DNA from: Methylococcaceae bacterium
GTDB lineage: Bacteria; Pseudomonadota; Gammaproteobacteria; Methylococcales; UBA1147
Direction: 5' to 3'
DNA length: 10,049 nt
Assembly: GCA_022616595.1 (NCBI GenBank)
Contig: JAKEEL010000132.1
Coordinates: 1-10,049 of the forward strand
Shown: piece by piece, positions 1-4,053 of the stretch
Layout: the number at the start of each line of letters is the position of its first letter
How positions within the stretch are numbered: the first letter of the stretch is position 1
The notes under the pieces: model-generated
Database searches by the model: none
Told to the model about the DNA's origin: nothing
Seen by the model: only the letters and a program-made list of their open reading frames with translations
Program-made: the position numbers and the translations under genes

Positions 1-156
1 ATGATCCGCATGATCGCCGGCTTCGGTGGCTTTCTCAACCGCAACGGCGATGGCTTGCCCGGTCCTCAGACCATCTGGATCGGCCTGCAACGAAGCAAGG
101 ATTTTGCGCTGGCAATGGAGGCGTTACGTGCGGCCGAGAAACCTGGTTGTGGGTAA
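1..156 (+). CDS. IS4/Tn5-type transposase, C-terminal fragment (5' end outside window)
   Basis: This is the last 51 codons of an open frame that is already open at base 1 and stops with TAA at 154-156. The peptide contains GGFLNRNGDGLPGPQTIWIG followed by LQR. This glycine-rich block, ending in W-x-G-L-Q-R, is the recognisable C-terminal dimerisation segment of IS4-family (Tn5-like) DDE transposases. The catalytic residues lie outside the window, so it cannot be said whether the element is intact. The frame overlaps, on the opposite strand, the 3' end of the hypothetical gene at 35-700. The element's end should lie shortly after the stop, but with only one end visible the inverted repeat cannot be placed. 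The family call rests on motif recognition only. Confidence 0.72.
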   Translation: MIRMIAGFGGFLNRNGDGLPGPQTIWIGLQRSKDFALAMEALRAAEKPGCG

Positions 157-700
157 CGATGTGGGCCTCAGCCTCCAGGGAAACTTTAAGAAAGGCTGTA
201 AAGTTCTCGCCGGCTTTCAATACCGTGATATGGCGCTGCTTGCCGTTCACGAATTCGTCGATTTTCCCGGCCTCGGTTTGCGCTGGCGCCGTCAATACTT
301 TTTCGGCGATGCCAATCGGGCTGGAATTCAGAAAGGTTTCGATTTTCGCGCGCACCGGAGATTGGTCGTTACCCGTATCGAGCTTAATGCGATATTTGAA
401 TGCGAGTTCCACGACGACATTTCTATCGTCACTCTCGGTATTTTCGTATTCGTAACCGAGCGCAGCCCAAACCGAGGCTTTCCCTGAATCATTCGCGGAA
501 ACCCTGGCGATCAGATCTCCATTCTTGGTATTCGCCTTATACTCCGCCGACGCATTTTCATCGCTGATTTCCTGACCACCATCCTGATAATTGAGTTTCG
601 GCGGCAGGATATACGTTTTCTTGCTGTCTATCCAGATCGTGACACCCAATACCACCAGAAAGACCACGAAGAGCAACGCGGTTATTGTAGCTATTGACAT
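35..700 (-). CDS. Membrane-anchored hypothetical protein, C-terminus probably replaced by IS sequence
   Basis: This 221-residue protein is not recognised. Residues 4-24 are a hydrophobic segment (ITALLFVVFLVVLGVTIWI) followed by D-S-K-K. That suggests a single N-terminal anchor or uncleaved signal, with the rest (polar, beta-rich in appearance, no cysteine before the tail) probably outside the cytoplasmic membrane. The start is well supported: a CAGGAG ribosome site lies seven bases before the ATG at 700. The last 40 or so residues (from about HNQVSRPHV to the stop) are antisense to the IS4-type transposase, are rich in P, R and S, and read unlike the rest. I infer that the native gene ran only to about base 160-170 and was truncated by the element, with the present stop supplied by it. 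No function can be assigned. Confidence 0.68.
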   Translation of the reverse strand: MSIATITALLFVVFLVVLGVTIWIDSKKTYILPPKLNYQDGGQEISDENASAEYKANTKNGDLIARVSANDSGKASVWAALGYEYENTESDDRNVVVELAFKYRIKLDTGNDQSPVRAKIETFLNSSPIGIAEKVLTAPAQTEAGKIDEFVNGKQRHITVLKAGENFTAFLKVSLEAEAHIVTHNQVSRPHVTPPLPAQNPCFVAGRSRWSEDRASHRRCG

Positions 701-791
701 TATTCACTCCTGCTTTGTTGTTATTCTATTCGAATTTGAAACCCGGTGGAAGAGCCTTGATCCAAGATTTCGCCGGTCTCGTAAATTCTAC

Positions 792-811
792 TTGGTTGGA
801 TTTGAAACCAA
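792..811. repeat. Inverted repeat, 6-bp arms
   Basis: TTGGTT and AACCAA are separated by eight bases. It sits about 90-110 bases upstream of the minus-strand gene starting at 700, close to a second hairpin. It could form a weak stem in the leader RNA or be a protein-binding dyad. There is no U-tract, so a terminator is unlikely. Confidence 0.35.
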
Positions 812-818
812 CTCATCG

Positions 819-837
819 TGCCTGCCGGGAGCAGGCA
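819..837. repeat. Perfect hairpin, 7-bp stem, 5-base loop
   Basis: TGCCTGC, loop CGGGA, GCAGGCA. The stem is perfect and GC-rich, seven bases from the 792-811 repeat. No T-run follows on either strand, so it is not a standard intrinsic terminator. The role is unknown. Confidence 0.4.
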
Positions 838-927
838 TCCAGCGCGATAACTTGCGCCTGAATCACGAACTCGAAAAGTACGGATAATGCAATCTGACAA
901 AGTAGAACGAAGGAAGCTTCAAGAAAG

Positions 928-957
928 GGTGCGCAACCGCCGGAGCGGTTGCGCACC
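928..957 (-). terminator. Perfect 12-bp stem-loop, possible terminator of the PEP-CTERM transcript
   Basis: GGTGCGCAACCG and CGGTTGCGCACC pair perfectly around a six-base loop (CCGGAG). It lies about 100 bases after the PEP-CTERM stop codon. On the minus strand the stem is followed by CTTTCTT, a broken T-tract, which fits an intrinsic terminator only moderately. On the plus strand no T-tract follows. A mobile palindromic repeat is the alternative. Confidence 0.5.
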
Positions 958-1038
958 AAGGGCAATCGCCCAAGGGGAATCGATTTTGGAAAATCCGAAT
1001 CCGCCGGAGTCGCTCGCGAAGGCAGAGACGGGCGCTTT

Positions 1039-1071
1039 CGGTCTTAAAGGCTCTCGGTCTCTAAAGGCTCT
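1039..1071. repeat. Tandem duplication of 16/17 bp across the PEP-CTERM stop codon
   Basis: CGGTCTTAAAGGCTCT (1039-1054) is followed directly by CGGTCTCTAAAGGCTCT (1055-1071); the copies differ by one inserted base. The stop codon of the minus-strand PEP-CTERM gene (1061-1063) falls inside the second copy, so the duplication touches the end of that gene. Confidence 0.7.
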
Positions 1072-1765
1072 CCACAACCAGATCCGATTGCTGCATCCAG
1101 TGACGACAAAATCTTTGGACTCCGACCAAGCCCAATAACAACAGGACCAATGTCGAGGGTTCCGGAACCTGAGAAACGGTCGATAATCCAGTAATCGCAC
1201 CATCAACGAGTTGCAACGCTCCAGAGGTGTCGACGAAGAATAGAAAAAATGCTGTACTATCGAAACTCGAAAGCGATAGGCTGGTCGGTAGAACCAGTGC
1301 GTCGCTGAAGACGCTATTCGTGGAATCATCCAATCGGAAAGCAAAAGCGTCCAAAGCGAAACCGCCGACCATCGCCCCGCTCAGTCCTTGAGACGCTCTC
1401 GATACAACAGCATAGCGATCATTAAAAGGCAATCCAGGATCATTATCCACCTGAATTTCCGAACTGGACAAGGACGACGCGCTGTAGCCGCCGATCGAAA
1501 AACTCAGGCTTTGCAAAGCGTCGAATACCGCAAATGATGAAGTGCTTCCGGCTCTTGCACCAATGCTGGAATCAAAAGTATAGGAACCGGTGAGGGTCTG
1601 ACCGCCTGAAAAGGTTCCGCCCAAACTGCTACTGACCGAGTTGACGGTACCGGTGAAGTTTATTGTAATCGGTACCGCGAATATCGATTTCGACGGAACG
1701 ATCAACAATAAACCTGCGATTACCGCAAGCAACCTGGATCGATTGTGAATTACGTTTTGCTTCAT
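1061..1765 (-). CDS. PEP-CTERM sorted secreted protein
   Basis: A 234-residue exported protein. Residues 1-30 form a signal peptide: basic start, hydrophobic core LLAVIAGLLLIV, and a likely cleavage site after SIFA. The mature part (31-199) is rich in S, T, G and D with alternating hydrophobics, as in beta-sandwich surface proteins; it has no recognisable enzyme motif. Residues 200-205 are VPEPST, followed by a hydrophobic span (LVLLLLGLVGV, 206-216) and basic residues R218 and R221. This tripartite tail is the PEP-CTERM signal recognised by exosortase (EpsH/XrtA), which is linked to exopolysaccharide and surface assembly. The tail after the span is about 18 residues, longer than usual. The start is fixed by GGAGGA (1771-1776), seven bases before the ATG. 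That ATG overlaps the stop of the upstream small ORF, suggesting translational coupling. No exosortase gene is in the window. Confidence 0.9.
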   Translation of the reverse strand: MKQNVIHNRSRLLAVIAGLLLIVPSKSIFAVPITINFTGTVNSVSSSLGGTFSGGQTLTGSYTFDSSIGARAGSTSSFAVFDALQSLSFSIGGYSASSLSSSEIQVDNDPGLPFNDRYAVVSRASQGLSGAMVGGFALDAFAFRLDDSTNSVFSDALVLPTSLSLSSFDSTAFFLFFVDTSGALQLVDGAITGLSTVSQVPEPSTLVLLLLGLVGVQRFCRHWMQQSDLVVESL

Positions 1766-1950
1766 GGATCTCCTCCGCTTAAGTATTTGAGATTTGCCGA
1801 GTCTTTGGTGACCTGCATCCTGATCCGAAGGAAAATCGAGTCCTTGCGAATTGGATGAGTCGATTCAACGGGGCATGCCGTAACAGAAATCCGGTAGCCT
1901 TCAGGCCCACACGGGTTACTTACCCGATAAGAGCCACCTGCTGATGCCAT
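1762..1950 (-). CDS. Small 62-residue ORF coupled to the PEP-CTERM gene
   Basis: This short gene starts at an ATG with a very strong ribosome site, AGGAGGG (1954-1960), three to four bases upstream. It ends in a TGA that overlaps the ATG of the PEP-CTERM gene (ATGA). The ribosome site of the PEP-CTERM gene lies inside its last codons. The product begins MASAGGSYRVSNPCGPEGYR, contains two cysteines (C14, C26) and has no signal peptide or membrane segment. I do not recognise it. The open frame extends further upstream to 2184, but that would start inside the IS and lacks a ribosome site, so the ATG at 1950 is chosen. It lies about 60 bases downstream of the predicted sigma-54 transcription start. 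It could be a real small protein or a leader ORF that controls translation of the PEP-CTERM protein. Confidence 0.6.
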   Translation of the reverse strand: MASAGGSYRVSNPCGPEGYRISVTACPVESTHPIRKDSIFLRIRMQVTKDSANLKYLSGGDP

Positions 1951-2022
1951 CGTCCCTCCTGAATACGAATCACTACGCGGATTTCTACAAATCACGAAAA
2001 TGCACGCCTCCCATTGTTTTAG

Positions 2023-2037
2023 GCAATATAGATGCCA
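2023..2037 (-). promoter_or_regulatory. Sigma-54 (-24/-12) promoter of the small ORF/PEP-CTERM unit
   Basis: On the minus strand, CTGGCATCTATATTGC contains TGGCA and TTGC with exactly ten bases between the GG and GC dinucleotides, the spacing required by RpoN. It matches the consensus TGGCACGNNNNTTGC except at two positions (C to T, G to C). Transcription would start near 2011-2012, giving a leader of about 60 bases before the small ORF's ribosome site. PEP-CTERM genes are known to be associated with RpoN and the PrsK/PrsR two-component system, which fits. Confidence 0.75.
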
Positions 2038-2052
2038 GTCAACGCAGACTGC

Positions 2053-2066
2053 TGTTTTTAAAAACA
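2053..2066. repeat. Perfect 14-bp AT palindrome upstream of the sigma-54 promoter
   Basis: TGTTTTTAAAAACA is self-complementary and centred about 48 bases before the predicted sigma-54 start. It lies between that promoter and the upstream direct repeats, where bending sites often lie. It may be an operator or only a bendable A/T tract. Confidence 0.4.
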
Positions 2067-2074
2067 TATTTTTA

Positions 2075-2125
2075 GACAAAATTCCGGCTTCGATAAATTT
2101 GTAAAAAATTCTGACAATATTTCGG
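2075..2125 (-). promoter_or_regulatory. Pair of 13-bp direct repeats, candidate enhancer for the sigma-54 promoter
   Basis: GACAAAATTCCGG (2075-2087) and GACAATATTTCGG (2113-2125) match at 11 of 13 positions, 38 bases apart start to start. Relative to the predicted start near 2012 they lie at about -63 to -113, where enhancer-binding proteins of sigma-54 promoters usually bind. The binding protein is not identified. The assignment is inference from position and repetition. Confidence 0.4.
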
Positions 2126-2140
2126 AAAAAAAGGACACCC

Positions 2141-2158
2141 CAGGGTGAATTTGTCCTA
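2141..2158 (+). repeat. Left terminal inverted repeat of the ISAs1-family element
   Basis: CAGGGTGAATTTGTCCTA pairs with the complement of 4036-4053 (CACGGTAAATTTGTGCTA) with three mismatches. The shared core is AATTTGT. Confidence 0.85.
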
Positions 2159-2199
2159 TAGTCAATTGCTCGTGTATTCAGCAATTTAACACTCAGTTC

Positions 2200-2228
2200 T
2201 GGACATGGAGGTTATTTCATAGTATAAA
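2200..2228 (+). promoter_or_regulatory. Sigma-70-type promoter of the transposase
   Basis: TGGACA (2200-2205), a 17-base spacer, then TATAAA (2223-2228). Each box matches five of six consensus bases. Transcription would start about 2234-2236, directly at the transposase ATG (2237), so the message would be leaderless or nearly so. That fits the absence of a ribosome site before that ATG. Confidence 0.5.
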
Positions 2229-2236
2229 ACGGGCTC

Positions 2237-3313
2237 ATGAAAATCAATCTTGAGCACCTATCCGTTCGCCCAGTCACCAAAACCGAAGAACCTCGCTATC
2301 GGGAGTTGATGCAGCGGCATCACTACCTGGGTGATCTGGCAAAGATTGGTCACACGCTTTGGTATGTCGCCACCTATGGAGAGGAATGGGCGGCATTGCT
2401 GAGTTTTTCGGCAGCAGCCTGGAAATGTAGTGCCAGAGACCGCTGGATTGGGTGGAGTTACCGGCATCAGTATAGCCGCCTAAATTTCATTGCCAACAAT
2501 AGCCGTTTTCTCATCTTGCCGGGTTGGCACTCCCCCAACCTTGGCTCCAAACTCCTATCCCTCAGCCAAAGACGAATCCAGGCTGACTGGCAGACGCATT
2601 TTGGCAAAACCTTACTGCTACTGGAAACCTTCGTCGATCCGACACGCTTTCATGGCACGGTTTACCGTGCTGCAAACTGGCATTATGTGGGACAAACCCA
2701 AGGCTATCGGCGTACCCGTGAAGGTTACAACGCGGACGACAACATACCCAAACTGGTTTTCGTTCGTCCCTTGCAACAGGATGCGCAAGCACAGCTCTCG
2801 CGTTCGCTCTTAGACCCATGCTATCAACCCCAATCGCCAAAAATGATGTTGACCGCCGACCAGATGAAATCACTACCGGACTTTTTCACAGAGATTACTG
2901 ACCCGCGCCGCGCCCAAGGTCGAATACATCCGCTCCCCGCGGTGCTCGCAGTGGCCACGGCAGCGGTATTATGCGGCATGCGGGGTTACAAGGCTATCGC
3001 CGGCTGGGCGAATGATCTCGGCCCCAAGGCCAGGGAACGCTTCCGTTGTCGCCGGAAGAAGGGGGTCGGCTATCTCGTGCCCAGTGAATCGATCATCCGT
3101 GACATTCTGATCCGTGTTGACCCGGTTGAACTCGATTCCGCTCTGCAGAAATGGAATGCGGCGTTTGGGCAAGAAGACCAAAGCCTCGCCATCGACGGTA
3201 AAACCATGTGTAATGCCATTGACGAGCAAGGGCAACAGACCCACATCATGAGCGTGGTCGGGCATGAAACCGCTCAGTGCTACACCCAAAAAAAGTCGGT
3301 GTGCTGCCGGTAG
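2237..3313 (+). CDS. DruA-domain ISAs1-family transposase, N-terminal frame (before frameshift)
   Basis: A 358-residue frame. Residues about 10-180 are a DruA-like (DUF4338) domain, with the hallmarks RHHYLG (28-32), the block around GWHSPNLGSKLL (96-107), ETFVDP (130-135) and YRAANWHYVGQTQG (143-156). The same domain defines the Druantia anti-phage protein DruA. Residues about 212-290 match the helical region that precedes ISAs1 DDE domains (FFTEITDPRRAQGRIHPL). The first catalytic aspartate is D320 in LAIDGKT. The frame then leaves the conserved sequence after CYTQKK and stops at TAG 3311-3313. Reading through the A7 tract at 3288-3294 in the -1 frame restores CYTQKKVGVLP and a 596-residue protein. 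ATG 2237 is the first possible start (stop at 2225) and has no ribosome site. Alone, this product lacks the second and third catalytic residues. Confidence 0.88.
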   Translation: MKINLEHLSVRPVTKTEEPRYRELMQRHHYLGDLAKIGHTLWYVATYGEEWAALLSFSAAAWKCSARDRWIGWSYRHQYSRLNFIANNSRFLILPGWHSPNLGSKLLSLSQRRIQADWQTHFGKTLLLLETFVDPTRFHGTVYRAANWHYVGQTQGYRRTREGYNADDNIPKLVFVRPLQQDAQAQLSRSLLDPCYQPQSPKMMLTADQMKSLPDFFTEITDPRRAQGRIHPLPAVLAVATAAVLCGMRGYKAIAGWANDLGPKARERFRCRRKKGVGYLVPSESIIRDILIRVDPVELDSALQKWNAAFGQEDQSLAIDGKTMCNAIDEQGQQTHIMSVVGHETAQCYTQKKSVCCR

Positions 3314-4026
3314 AAGGTTCAGAAGCCGCCAAACAAACCAATGAAATTGGGATGTTCATCCCTTTGGTTGAAGCGATCGCCATCGAAGGCAAGGACATTA
3401 CCGCCGACGCCTTGCTGACACAGCGCAAGCTAGCGGATTATCTGGTCGGTCGGGGGGCGCATTATCACTTTACCGTCAAAGGGAACCAACCCACATTACA
3501 AACCGATATGGCGCTGTTTTTTGACGGTCGCGGCGCCCCCGATTCTATCGAGGTCACGCCGCCCGATCACGGCAGGATTGAGACGCGCCGCATCTGGTGC
3601 CGCACAGAACTGAATGCGTACCTCGATTTTCCCCGGGTGGGACAGGTTTTTCTGATCGAGCGCGAGGTGTTTCATAAAAAAAGCCAAAAGCTTACCTGTG
3701 AGACCGCCCTCGGCGTCACCAGCAGACCGCCTGAGCAAGCCAATGCCCAGCGCCTGTTAGCGATTAATCGCGGGCATTGGGCCATAGAAAATTCATGTCA
3801 CTATGTCATTGACTGGAACTACGACGAAGATCGCAGTCGCATTTCTAAAGGTAATGGCCCGGAAAACATGACACGACTCCGTCGATTTGCGGTTGGCATT
3901 ATTAAAGGTCTTTCGGACGGCAAAACCAGCGTTGCTGAGAAAATGCGCCAATTACAGCGGAATGTTCGTTTAGTTTTCGACTACTTGCGGATGACTCTAA
4001 ATTCCACACGAGGCATCTCAGCTTGA
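3277..4026 (+). CDS. ISAs1-family transposase, C-terminal frame (after frameshift)
   Basis: This is the continuation of the transposase in the -1 frame. The frame opens before 3277, but the GTG there has no ribosome site, so independent initiation is unlikely. The true junction is the A-tract at 3288-3294. It carries the second catalytic aspartate in DITADALLTQR (D391 of the joined protein), the KGNQPTLQ block, and the catalytic glutamate in RGHWAIENSCHYVIDW (E518). These are standard ISAs1 DDE motifs. The C-terminal part (NMTRLRRFAVGIIK) is the usual helical end. The stop at 4024-4026 is 27 bases from the right end of the element. Together the two frames give a complete DDE transposase of about 596 residues; neither frame is catalytically complete alone. 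Confidence 0.86.
   Translation: MLHPKKVGVLPVEGSEAAKQTNEIGMFIPLVEAIAIEGKDITADALLTQRKLADYLVGRGAHYHFTVKGNQPTLQTDMALFFDGRGAPDSIEVTPPDHGRIETRRIWCRTELNAYLDFPRVGQVFLIEREVFHKKSQKLTCETALGVTSRPPEQANAQRLLAINRGHWAIENSCHYVIDWNYDEDRSRISKGNGPENMTRLRRFAVGIIKGLSDGKTSVAEKMRQLQRNVRLVFDYLRMTLNSTRGISA
3289..3295 (+). other. A_AAA_AAG heptamer at the transposase frame switch
   Basis: In the upstream frame the codons are CAA AAA AAG, so the heptamer A AAA AAG is in the exact phase needed for tandem -1 slippage of the kind seen in dnaX and IS3-family genes. After slippage the next codon is GTC, giving the family-like peptide TQKKVGVLP. Only weak hairpins follow (for example GGTT-CAGA-AGCC near 3317-3328). A one-base loss from an original A8 tract would look the same. 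Confidence 0.55.
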
Positions 4027-4035
4027 TTTGGAAGT

Positions 4036-4053
4036 TAGCACAAATTTACCGTG
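4036..4053 (-). repeat. Right terminal inverted repeat of the ISAs1-family element
   Basis: Read on the minus strand this is CACGGTAAATTTGTGCTA, matching the left end at 15 of 18 positions. Its bases 4046-4051 supply the last codon (CGG) and the stop (TAA) of the truncated REC-GAF gene. Confidence 0.85.

Larger units (their letters stand above)
701..1060. other. Non-coding region between the PEP-CTERM gene and the 35-700 gene
   Basis: No convincing gene is seen on either strand in these 360 bases; the small open frames here lack ribosome sites and protein-like composition. The stretch holds three inverted repeats (792-811, 819-837, 928-957), annotated separately. It must contain the 3' untranslated end of the PEP-CTERM transcript and, nearer 700, the promoter of the minus-strand gene. 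A TAGAAT hexamer on the minus strand about 30 bases before that gene's ATG could be a -10 box, but no acceptable -35 box accompanies it. Confidence 0.5.
2141..4053 (+). mobile_element. Complete ISAs1-family insertion sequence with DruA-fused transposase
   Basis: A 1913-bp element bounded by imperfect 18-bp inverted repeats that match at 15 of 18 positions. It carries one transposase gene split in two frames. The outer boundary is uncertain by one base (2140 and 4054 also pair). The flanking ten bases, AAGGACACCC on the left and GTGAATCAGG on the right, do not match, so no target duplication is visible; ISAs1 elements usually make one of about 8-10 bp. The right end lies inside the REC-GAF kinase gene, which it truncates. 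Confidence 0.88.

Noticed and set aside
919..1344. Minus-strand 141-residue frame overlapping the PEP-CTERM gene end
   Set aside because: It is another frame of the same strand as the well-supported PEP-CTERM gene, includes the hairpin and has no ribosome site or domain.
2132..2157. AGGACA-N14-TGTCCT inverted repeat upstream of the sigma-54 promoter, at first an attractive enhancer dyad
   Set aside because: The right half (2152-2157) lies inside the IS left inverted repeat and the left half lies in the flank, so the dyad straddles the junction and is probably fortuitous.
1762..2184. Longer 140-residue version of the small ORF, starting inside the IS
   Set aside because: No ribosome site at its ATG. 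The upstream part covers the AT-rich promoter region and IS end and does not read like protein; the ATG at 1950 has a strong ribosome site.
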